Assembly (NCBI GenBank): GCA_021777685.1
Contig: JAJYDH010000152.1
Span: forward strand, 1-12,437
Direction of reading: 5' to 3'
DNA: 12,437 nt
Source: Planctomycetota bacterium
GTDB lineage: Bacteria; Planctomycetota; Planctomycetia; Isosphaerales; Isosphaeraceae
Shown: piece by piece, positions 7,057 to 12,437 of the stretch
Layout: each line of letters starts with the position of its first letter
How positions within the stretch are numbered: position 1 is the first letter of the stretch
Made by a program: the position numbers and the translations under genes
The notes under the pieces: generated by a model
The model's database searches: none
The model's input: the letters and a program-made list of their open reading frames with translations, nothing else
What the model was told of the DNA's origin: nothing

Positions 7057-7482
7057 ATGGCGAAGATTTACCGGTCGATGAAGAAGGCCAACGATGGCAA
7101 GCCCGTCGTTGATGACTCGGGAAAAGGGCTCGGCGTTCGAGGTGTGCCGGTCAATGGGAAAATTGACGTGGACCTCGACCAGGATGGAAATGTCGTCCTG
7201 AACGACAAGGGGATGTCCGTCGCCCCCGCCTGGCGATTGCTGCCCTATTACCTCGTGCCGATGCATCTGGCCGGCAAATTCCCGGGGGCTCGCGGCAAGA
7301 ATCTACATTGCTTCACGATGGGAGACGGGCCGTTCGAGGATGGTCCTGTCGCCGAAGGGCTCGACCTCAAGCGAGACAGACCGGAGCATGGAAACGTCGT
7401 CCCGCGAGCGTCCGTCCGCCTCGATCAGTTCCAGACGGACCTGGCGAATACACGCGACCGCTGGGTCGAAGACGAGGCATGA
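7057..7482 (+). CDS. Small Tse2-like (putative ADP-ribosyltransferase-toxin fold) protein
   Basis: 141 aa from the ATG at 7057; the ribosome binding site is weak. Several blocks resemble Tse2, the type VI secretion toxin of Pseudomonas with an ADP-ribosyltransferase-like fold. They are an N-terminal 'IYRSMKKANDG' (Tse2 has LYRAVFKANYDG), then 'GVP' followed by an acidic D-rich strand and G-x-V, then KGMSVAP (51-57; Tse2 has GGTSVF), and finally a D-x-P-E-H111 segment followed by V-P, a Tyr/Phe-bearing helix and TRDRW. S54 and H111 would match the Ser and His that I recall as needed for Tse2 toxicity. These comparisons are from memory and similarity is partial. There is no signal peptide, membrane helix or secretion-system gene nearby. 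It is tightly paired with the following TPR gene (3-base gap), which could be a partner or antidote. A non-toxic role is possible. Confidence 0.6.
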   Translation: MAKIYRSMKKANDGKPVVDDSGKGLGVRGVPVNGKIDVDLDQDGNVVLNDKGMSVAPAWRLLPYYLVPMHLAGKFPGARGKNLHCFTMGDGPFEDGPVAEGLDLKRDRPEHGNVVPRASVRLDQFQTDLANTRDRWVEDEA

Positions 7483-7485
7483 ACC

Positions 7486-8769
7486 ATGACCAGGCGCCCC
7501 TTCTCGACAAGTCCCGGCTACCTCCAGTCCATTCGCGGGCTGCATAGCCTCCACGCCCTCACCGTCGCCGGTTCGGACGACTCGCCGGAGGCGGATGCGG
7601 TGCGCGACGGGTTGGATCAATATTGGTACGACCTCTCGAAGACCGAGCAGGATCGCATCACCGGGCTGTCCGCGGATCTCTTTTCGATCAGCGAACCTGT
7701 GAAAGAGCCGTTGCCGTCGAATCCGCAGGTTCAAAGAAAATTGGACGAGGCCAGAGAAGCCACGAAATCCGGGAACTGGGATCAAGCCCTAACCTTGCTC
7801 CGACGTTGGGGCCAACACGTCGACCCGGCGAAACTTTCATTCCTCCGGGGCACCGTCTGGCATGAGGCAGGGGATGATAGGACGGCGAATCTATTTTTTG
7901 AACACGCTTCTTTATTAGACCCAGTCACGTTTCAGGAGTTTTATCTTGCAAATTTGTGGCAGACCGATCCCGAGAGGGCCCGGGAAATCGCGGGAGATGT
8001 TCTCAAATCGGACCGCGATTTCTCTCCGGAGGTCGTGGTTACCGCGGCCCACATCCAGCTCTTCGGGATTCAGGGATCGATCGTCGTGGAATCTCATTCC
8101 ATCATTGAAGATTTAATGTCTATATTAAAACGGGTTCTTGTCCGAGTGGAAACCGAAGATCATGCGAAGTTGTACCCAAACGCGGGAGAGTTGCTTCGAC
8201 TTCACGCAATTTCGATCCTGGCAGAATGCTATGACCGCCTCGGGGATCGAAGGACGGCTATCCGCTATCTCAACGATTCTCCCTCGATCCGACCCGACGA
8301 TGATGCCATTCTTGTGAAACGAGGCATTTTACGATACGGCGTCGAATCCGGGGCGGTGGATGACCTCCAACGTGCGGCGGAGCTAGGTTCGCATCATCCC
8401 TGGCCCTACTTCTACCTCGCCCATCACGCCCTGGTCGAAGGCCGTTATCAAGATTGCCTCGCGATGTGTGAGCGAGGATTGGCGTTGACCGTCCCCGACG
8501 AGGTCCGCGCCAACCTCCACGAATGGCTCGCCATCTCCCGGGCGGAGTTGAACTACCCGGCCGATCGGGTCCGATCGGCTTTCGAGGAGGCAGTCCGCCT
8601 GGCCCCCGACGCCGATCACATCCGGGACAATCTCGCATCCTTCGAGAAAGCCCTGGCCGACCCGACCGGGCCGAAACCCGACTGGATCAAGCTCAAGGCG
8701 TCCACGGTCCAGGCGTTCGGCCGCTCCGAGTATCTGCCCCCGTTGCGGCCGATGCCGGTCGCGGCCTGA
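7486..8769 (+). CDS. TPR-repeat protein, operon partner of the Tse2-like protein
   Basis: 427 aa. The ATG lies 3 bases after the stop of the Tse2-like gene, with GAGG (7474-7477) inside that gene's end 8 bases upstream, so translation is probably coupled. Residues 18-70 (LHALTVAGSDDSPEADAVRD, then DQYWYDLSKTEQDRITGLSADL) form an N-terminal segment that also opens other planctomycete TPR proteins. Residues 85-145 (EAREATKSGNWDQALTLL...) and about 235-390 hold TPR-like helical pairs, including LAECYDRLGDRRTAIRYLND, YFYLAHHALVEGRYQDCLAM and SAFEEAVRLAPDADHI. TPR scaffolds bind other proteins, so it may hold, deliver or neutralise the upstream product; this is inference from the operon. There is no signal peptide or membrane segment. 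The middle (about 7860-8340) is clearly less GC-rich than the ends. Its stop converges with the minus-strand gene, 25 bases away. Confidence 0.8.
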   Translation: MTRRPFSTSPGYLQSIRGLHSLHALTVAGSDDSPEADAVRDGLDQYWYDLSKTEQDRITGLSADLFSISEPVKEPLPSNPQVQRKLDEAREATKSGNWDQALTLLRRWGQHVDPAKLSFLRGTVWHEAGDDRTANLFFEHASLLDPVTFQEFYLANLWQTDPERAREIAGDVLKSDRDFSPEVVVTAAHIQLFGIQGSIVVESHSIIEDLMSILKRVLVRVETEDHAKLYPNAGELLRLHAISILAECYDRLGDRRTAIRYLNDSPSIRPDDDAILVKRGILRYGVESGAVDDLQRAAELGSHHPWPYFYLAHHALVEGRYQDCLAMCERGLALTVPDEVRANLHEWLAISRAELNYPADRVRSAFEEAVRLAPDADHIRDNLASFEKALADPTGPKPDWIKLKASTVQAFGRSEYLPPLRPMPVAA

Positions 8770-8794
8770 GCGACGGACCAGCCGGCCGTACAGC

Positions 8795-9523
8795 TCAACT
8801 CCGGAACACGGTCAGGTCGGTGTTGATGATGTAGAGCGGGGCCGAATTGAGGGTCGGGCTGGAGGCGAGGGGTTGTAGCCCCGGGCCGTTCGGGTCCTGG
8901 ATCTTGATCCCGGCCCGGGTCCGGTCCAGGCTCACGATGTAAGGGTTGAAGAGGCTGAAATACTGCCGGCCGATCGTCAGGTTCAGGTCATTCCACCCGT
9001 TGTTGTTGGTGAACGACAGGGTGACGTCCCGGCCCGACTGGTTCAGGAACACGACGTAAGCCTGGGGCAGGGTGTCCGCCCTGCCGGTGACGACCGTGTT
9101 CACGCCACCGCCGACATCGACGCCACCGCCACCGCCAACACCAATGCCCCCGCCGGGGCCGTGGCCGGGCGGCACCGACGCCCCGCCCAGGCCGGGCCCG
9201 GGGATCGTGAAATGGGCGGCGGCCTGCTTCGAGGGGCCCGTCGCCAGGACCGTGGGCGACTCCCCCTTGAGCCGGATCAGCGCGACCGGCTCGGCCCGGT
9301 TGACGTGCGGGAAGGCCGTGCCGCCCTTCGGGATCGTGAAGGTGGAATAATTCCGACCCTCGTTGAAGCTGATCTGGTAGGCGACGTTGTGGCCCGACCG
9401 GTTCGCGACCTCGACCCACGCCTGGCCGTGCGCCCAGGCCGCAGTCAGGCCCCCCGTCGCCAGGGTCCGCCCCTCGCACGCCTCGAACGCCGGCCGGAAT
9501 GCCGCCTTGTTCCCGGTGGACAT
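8795..9523 (-). CDS. Exported protein with two similar beta domains and a Gly-rich linker
   Basis: 242 aa. The start ATG at 9523 has GGAG (9536-9533) 9 bases upstream. Residues 9-25 (FRPAFEACEGRTLATGG) match the planctomycete LEPR-like N-terminal signature of surface proteins. Two segments look like copies of one beta domain: about 37-88 (VEVANRSGHNVAYQISFNEG) and about 156-208 (YVVFLNQSGRDVTLSFTNNN). They share N-x-SG-x-x-V and S/T-F positions. They are joined by a glycine/proline-rich linker (about 108-143) with a G-rich core near 125-140. I recognise no catalytic motif. A role as a surface or matrix protein is a guess; it does not belong to a named family that I know. It converges with the TPR gene and diverges from the NRRNA gene. 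Confidence 0.65.
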   Translation of the reverse strand: MSTGNKAAFRPAFEACEGRTLATGGLTAAWAHGQAWVEVANRSGHNVAYQISFNEGRNYSTFTIPKGGTAFPHVNRAEPVALIRLKGESPTVLATGPSKQAAAHFTIPGPGLGGASVPPGHGPGGGIGVGGGGGVDVGGGVNTVVTGRADTLPQAYVVFLNQSGRDVTLSFTNNNGWNDLNLTIGRQYFSLFNPYIVSLDRTRAGIKIQDPNGPGLQPLASSPTLNSAPLYIINTDLTVFRS

Positions 9524-9775
9524 CGGTCAGATCTCCGGATGCGGGGGTCGTGGAGTCGCCTCAGGATAGTCTAGCCGATATTCAGGCCAAGACAAAATGA
9601 GTAATCCATGCAATCTGGGCATTTGACGACGTGGTCACGGCACTCGCCCCGATCGCAAAAATCGCGATCGTCGGAAATCGTGTGATAATCGGCCGTTCCG
9701 GAGCACGATGGTAAGGATCAGACGGCGACGCGGGTCGCCCCTCATCGTTTGAAGGTCGCACCCGGGAGGTCCGTC
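9524..9775. promoter_or_regulatory. Divergent spacer with a short inverted repeat
   Basis: This 252-base region lies between two divergent starts and should hold both promoters. It contains an inverted repeat CGATCGC/GCGATCG (9650-9656 with 9664-9670, 7-base spacer) that could be an operator, or simply the common GATCGC-type word of this genome. No good sigma70 hexamer pair stands out. GGGAGG (9764-9769) is the ribosome binding site of the gene at 9776. Confidence 0.25.
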
Positions 9776-10870
9776 ATGGTTTGCAGCCCCGCCCAGCTCG
9801 CCTCGAATCGCCGGAACGCCGCGAGATCGACCGGGCCGAAGTCGCCCGAGGGGAAGGCCCGGTCCCGGCGGAACGCCCTCAAGCACGGGATGACCGGGGC
9901 CGGGGTCGCCGTGCCCGGCGAGGACTCGGCGGCCGTCCAGGAGCGGTTCGAGGCGTTCGAGGGAGACCTGAAGCCGAAGGGGCCGGTCGCCGAGTTCATG
10001 GTCCGGCAGGTCGCCCTGATGTCGGTCCGGATGGAGCGGTGCGCGCTCCACGAGGCGGCCGGGCTGACCCGCGACATGCTCCGCGCCGGCGGCTCCGAGG
10101 CCGACGCCCGCGACGAGGAGTTGAAGGAGATCATCGCCTCGATCGCCGACGACCCGGCCTCGGCGACCCGGAAGCTGAGGCGATCGCCCGAGGGGATCGA
10201 CTGGATGATCGGCCGCTGGGAGGACCTCAAGGCCGACCTGCTCGACCGGACCATCTCGCGCTGGTCCTCGCCCCATCGCGAGATGGCCGACCGCCTGGCC
10301 GGACGCCACCCCCTGATGGTCCGGCCGTCGAGGCTCGCCGCGCTCTCGGAGGCCGTGCAGGGGAATTTCCGGTTCCTCGACGAGGCCGAATGGGCCGACC
10401 TGCCCGCCCCGGCCCGCCGCGACGCCGCGAGGGCCGAGCTGGCCCGGCTCTTCGACGCCGAGATCGCCCGGCTCCGGCTCGACCGCGAGGGGCTCGACCA
10501 CGAGGCCATCGCCGCCGAACGCGCGGGGGCCCCGGCCCGCGCCCTGTTCGGGGTCTCCCGAGAGGCCGTCCTCGCCCGGCGGTACGAGGCCGCCGCCTCC
10601 CGCGAGTTCTACCGGGGCCTGAAGGAGGTCGAACGGCTCAACGCCGAGGCCGAGGCGGCCGTCGAGGCCGAAGAGGTCGCCGCAAGCCCCGACGAGGCCG
10701 GGGATTGCTCCGAACCGGGTTCGTTTGGCGCCGAGGCGGCCGGCGAGCCGGCGGGGGATCTCACCCCGACCGTCGAGGGGCGTTCTCCGGCCCCGACCCG
10801 GCCCGAAATGGCCCCGGAACGCCTCCAAAACCCCGGCCGACGGCCGGCCCGAGGGGCGCGGACGGGATAA
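9776..10870 (+). CDS. NRRNA/STGPKSPEGKARSR-motif protein, unknown function
   Basis: 364 aa. The ATG at 9776 is chosen because GGGAGG lies 6 bases before it; a TTG frame from 9749 is unlikely. Residues 11-38 hold a strongly basic, family-defining segment (NRRNAARSTGPKSPEGKARS followed by RRNALKHG). It is known to me from many hypothetical proteins in planctomycetes and other bacteria, often in several copies per genome. The Arg/Lys and Asn/Ser content suggests nucleic-acid binding, but this is inference. The middle (about 40-300) is predicted by eye as mainly helical, rich in Ala, Glu and Arg, with a long helix near the SREFYRGLKEVERLNAEAEA segment. The C-terminal 70 residues are low-complexity and probably disordered. 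There is no signal peptide. It stands alone and is followed by a repeat-bearing spacer. Function is unknown. Confidence 0.75.
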   Translation: MVCSPAQLASNRRNAARSTGPKSPEGKARSRRNALKHGMTGAGVAVPGEDSAAVQERFEAFEGDLKPKGPVAEFMVRQVALMSVRMERCALHEAAGLTRDMLRAGGSEADARDEELKEIIASIADDPASATRKLRRSPEGIDWMIGRWEDLKADLLDRTISRWSSPHREMADRLAGRHPLMVRPSRLAALSEAVQGNFRFLDEAEWADLPAPARRDAARAELARLFDAEIARLRLDREGLDHEAIAAERAGAPARALFGVSREAVLARRYEAAASREFYRGLKEVERLNAEAEAAVEAEEVAASPDEAGDCSEPGSFGAEAAGEPAGDLTPTVEGRSPAPTRPEMAPERLQNPGRRPARGARTG

Positions 10871-11168
10871 AATCCGCCGGGGCGGGTGTCACCAACGGAG
10901 AATCTCCATGTATTCAAGATATCGAGGCCCCGAGTCGCCGATCCCAGCCGGGGGGCGGCACGCGGGCCCCTCCTCGATCCACCCGCTCGCCCCGCGAGCG
11001 GCCGGACGAGGGTCCATCCTGACCCCCCCATCCGGCTCCCCCCTCTCGTGGCCGGTCGGGGCGCGCCCAGGCTCGCCCCGGCGGGATGGACCCTCGCCCT
11101 TCCGGGGTCGCCGCGCGTCGACATCGCCGCCTCGCACCGGCCCGGGAATCTTATCGATACCCCGAGGC
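10871..11168. other. Gene-free GC-rich spacer without a recognised feature
   Basis: No convincing gene. A frame from the ATG at 10908, with a GGAG 7 bases upstream, would give about 99 residues rich in Pro, Arg, Gly and Ser ending inside the direct repeat below. Its composition and its ending in a repeat argue against a real product. The stretch also holds the 13-bp inverted repeat listed separately. It may be decayed sequence. Confidence 0.5.
11007..11096. repeat. 13-bp perfect inverted repeat with 64-base interior
   Basis: CGAGGGTCCATCC at 11007-11019 is the exact reverse complement of 11084-11096. The interior contains a GGCGCGCC core and other G/C-rich segments that could extend pairing. 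It may be a structured RNA or the remnant of a mobile element. The C/G richness of the region raises the chance level. Confidence 0.5.
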
Positions 11169-11204
11169 GACTTGTGGAACTGCACGGATGATGGTCAATC
11201 TGAG
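11169..11204. repeat. 36-base direct repeat, copy 1
   Basis: Begins GACTTGTGGAACTGCACGG and runs to TCTGAG. It is identical to the copy at 11354-11389 except at one base (GGAAC versus GGAAT). The sequence just inside it, TAGGAGTTACGCAGTTG, resembles the ends of some insertion-sequence remnants. The two copies bracket the perfect hairpin. Confidence 0.85.
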
Positions 11205-11252
11205 TAGGAGTTACGCAGTTGAAGGTTCAGAACGCTCTCGAATCGGAAAGAC

Positions 11253-11332
11253 GGTCGATTCTGGTAGGGTGGGCACCGCCCACCATGCTGCGTCGATCGT
11301 GGTGGGCGGTGCCCACCCTACCAGAATCGACC
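11253..11332. repeat. Perfect 33-bp stem hairpin, REP/MITE-like
   Basis: The left arm 11253-11285 is the exact reverse complement of the right arm 11300-11332 (33 bp, no mismatch), with a 14-base loop. Its core GGTAGGGTGGGCACCGCCCA is a motif type I know from dispersed intergenic repeats in planctomycetes and cyanobacteria; translated, such repeats give spurious VGTAHH and GGAHPTR peptides. No transposase or RAYT gene is in the window. In RNA it would be a very stable stem; in DNA, a cruciform. Confidence 0.9.
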
Positions 11333-11353
11333 AATCCCAAGTCAGCCGGCCTG

Positions 11354-11389
11354 GACTTGTGGAATTGCACGGATGATGGTCAATCTGAG
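11354..11389. repeat. 36-base direct repeat, copy 2
   Basis: Second copy of the repeat at 11169-11204, 185 bases downstream, with one substitution. Its end overlaps the palindrome at 11382-11399. The length is too great for an ordinary target-site duplication, so the two are more likely copies of a repeat family or the product of recombination. Confidence 0.85.
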
Positions 11390-11399
11390 ATCTCAGATT
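11382..11399. repeat. 18-bp palindrome AATCTGAGATCTCAGATT
   Basis: A perfect 18-base palindrome whose first half is shared with the direct repeats. It is followed by TGAAATCTCGAATTC, a related AT-richer word. A second palindrome, GGATTAATTAATCC, lies at 11458-11471, 17 bases before the stop of the thioredoxin gene. Either could be a recombination or protein-binding site. Confidence 0.7.
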
Positions 11400-11487
11400 T
11401 GAAATCTCGAATTCTTCTGGATTCCACAGGCTCCATCCCCACGAACAGCCTCGGCACGGATTAATTAATCCACAACTCGTGCCCCCG

Positions 11488-12048
11488 TCAGTCGTTGTGG
11501 CGGGCGCGGAGCTTGGGGGAGAGGCGGAGGATGAGCTGGGCCCGCTCGAACTCGCCGAGCCATTCGGACGTGACGAGCCGGGTGGCGTCGTCGGTGGGCG
11601 CGACCAGGCCGGTCGGGCAGGCGGGGCCGAGCTGCTCGGCGGCCAGCCGTCGGTAGGTCGAGAGGGTCCGCTCGCCGTAGCGGGCGACCTCCTGGAAGTC
11701 CTCGCTGAGGAACAGGACCGTGGGGACCCGATGGCCGCCGTTGATGGCCAGGGCGTCGGCGACCTCGGGCCGGGCGTCGCGGTCGAGGAACCGGAGGTCG
11801 ATCGCGGCCGAGGCCCGGGCGAAATGATCGAAGATCGAACATTGGTTCACGCAATCGCCGCACCAGGCGCCGGCCAGGACCAGGACCGGCATCCGCCGGG
11901 CGAACCCGCCCAGCAGGGCGACCTGTCCCGGCTCCAGGGCGATCCGGGCGTGCATCGCGTCCCACCGGGGGCGCTGGGTCGCGGTCGCGTGGCGGTCGAG
12001 GAAGGCGGCGTAGGGCAGGGCGGCGTCGAACGCGGACGGCCAATCCAT
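11488..12048 (-). CDS. Thioredoxin-fold protein (Thioredoxin_9-like)
   Basis: 186 aa. The ATG at 12048 has AGGTG (12060-12056) 7 bases upstream. The thioredoxin fold is shown by the redox motif W62-C63-G64-D65-C66 (AGAWCGDCVNQC), with a third Cys at 70, and by the cis-proline loop HRVPTVLF (P109). An N-terminal helical extension of about 50 residues (MDWPSAFDAALPYAAFLDRH) and a C-terminal tail (about 140-186) fit the Thioredoxin_9 type, of about 180-190 residues. There is no signal peptide, so it likely acts in the cytoplasm as a thiol-disulfide reductase or thiol-binding protein; the partner is unknown. The gene after it on the same strand side begins 94 bases upstream (KTSC), so co-transcription is possible. 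Confidence 0.85.
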   Translation of the reverse strand: MDWPSAFDAALPYAAFLDRHATATQRPRWDAMHARIALEPGQVALLGGFARRMPVLVLAGAWCGDCVNQCSIFDHFARASAAIDLRFLDRDARPEVADALAINGGHRVPTVLFLSEDFQEVARYGERTLSTYRRLAAEQLGPACPTGLVAPTDDATRLVTSEWLGEFERAQLILRLSPKLRARHND

Positions 12049-12141
12049 CGGAGATCACCTGGGTCGCGAGGTCCGGGCGGGCCGGCGGTGCGCCGAGGTC
12101 CGCCATCCGGCCCCTATTGTCGCCGATCGGCCCCGGGCGGC

Positions 12142-12363
12142 TCAAGCCGGCCCTTCCTCCTCGAAGGCGTACATGTCGCGGATATGATCGTTGAAATAAG
12201 CACCTTTCGACTCGGCGGCCATCAGCTCCTCGAACAGGGAATAGGGCACGTCGAAGTAGCGATAGACCCGGCCCGATTCGGCAAGCTCGACCTCGAGGAT
12301 GCTGGCGGTCGGGGCATAGCCGACCGAGCGGATCAGGCTCGATTCGACCGGCTGACGGTCCAT
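12142..12363 (-). CDS. KTSC-domain protein
   Basis: 73 aa from the ATG at 12363, with GGAG (12375-12372) 8 bases upstream; an in-frame ATG at 12432 is less likely. Nearly the whole protein is a KTSC domain: VESSLIRSVGYAPTASILEV (6-25), GRVYRYFDVPYSLFEELM (31-48) and SKGAYFNDHIRDMY (52-65). The domain is small and widespread, and its function is not well established. No signal peptide. It lies upstream of the thioredoxin-fold gene on the same strand with a 93-base gap, so a two-gene transcript is possible but not shown. It ends with an acidic tail (EEEGPA). Confidence 0.85.
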   Translation of the reverse strand: MDRQPVESSLIRSVGYAPTASILEVELAESGRVYRYFDVPYSLFEELMAAESKGAYFNDHIRDMYAFEEEGPA

Positions 12364-12437
12364 GGGCGGGGCTCCGGCGGCGTCGCGGTTGGTCCTTTCA
12401 TCGAGCATGAGCCGCCCGGCCGGGCCGGTCAAGGGTC

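Noticed and set aside
9607..9620. A 14-base word (CATGCAATCTGGGC) also present near position 26
   Set aside because: A single 14-base match in a window of this size can arise by chance, and there is no extension on either side.
9635..10828. Minus-strand 397-aa frame and plus-strand 413-aa frame over the NRRNA gene
   Set aside because: Shadow frames; the chosen one has a GGGAGG site and the family motif.
10908..11207. Possible 99-aa gene starting MYSRYRGPES
   Set aside because: It has an acceptable GGAG, but the product is low-complexity Pro/Arg/Gly and ends within the dispersed 36-base repeat.

Overview
The window looks like a chromosomal segment of a high-GC planctomycete, most likely of the Isosphaeraceae type. 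Two predicted proteins open with the planctomycete surface-protein signature (ERLESRLVMSG and FEACEGRTLATGG, relatives of the LEPR-XLL motif). There is also a short zinc-ribbon protein with a CSCGRMFKAKDEHAG start, a TPR protein with a planctomycete-style N-terminal region, and an 'NRRNA..STGP..EGKARSR' protein. Genes are mostly monocistronic, in mixed orientation and separated by repeat-bearing spacers. No rRNA, tRNA, CRISPR array, intact insertion sequence or phage gene was recognised.

Layout from left to right. 248-1834 (-) encodes a beta-helix protein made of two gamma-carbonic-anhydrase-like units with eroded active sites. 2146-3498 (+) is a LarA-family lactate-racemase-like protein. 3501-3642 is a spacer of heptad repeats in inverted orientation. 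3664-4428 (+) is an MBL-fold hydrolase of RNase Z type. 4776-4492 and 5258-4779 (-) form a tightly coupled pair (zinc ribbon + DUF4177, then a small YbjQ-like protein) in a stretch of visibly lower GC. 5557-6939 (+) is a membrane-anchored SGNH hydrolase or acyltransferase. 7057-7482 and 7486-8769 (+) form a two-gene unit: a small protein resembling the Tse2 ADP-ribosyltransferase-toxin fold, followed 3 bases later by a TPR protein. 8795-9523 (-) is a secreted or surface protein built of two similar beta units joined by a glycine-rich linker. 9776-10870 (+) is the NRRNA-family protein of unknown role. 10871-11487 is a gene-free stretch carrying two 36-base direct repeats around a perfect 33-bp hairpin, and several palindromes. 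11488-12048 (-) is a thioredoxin-fold protein and 12142-12363 (-) a KTSC-domain protein.

The genes do not form one pathway. The units that look functionally linked are the Tse2-like/TPR pair and the zinc-ribbon/YbjQ-like pair. The best candidates for undescribed biology are the Tse2-like/TPR operon and the tandem gamma-carbonic-anhydrase-like protein, in which each half keeps a different part of the ancestral active site. All assignments rest on motif recognition by eye; no search or computation was run.
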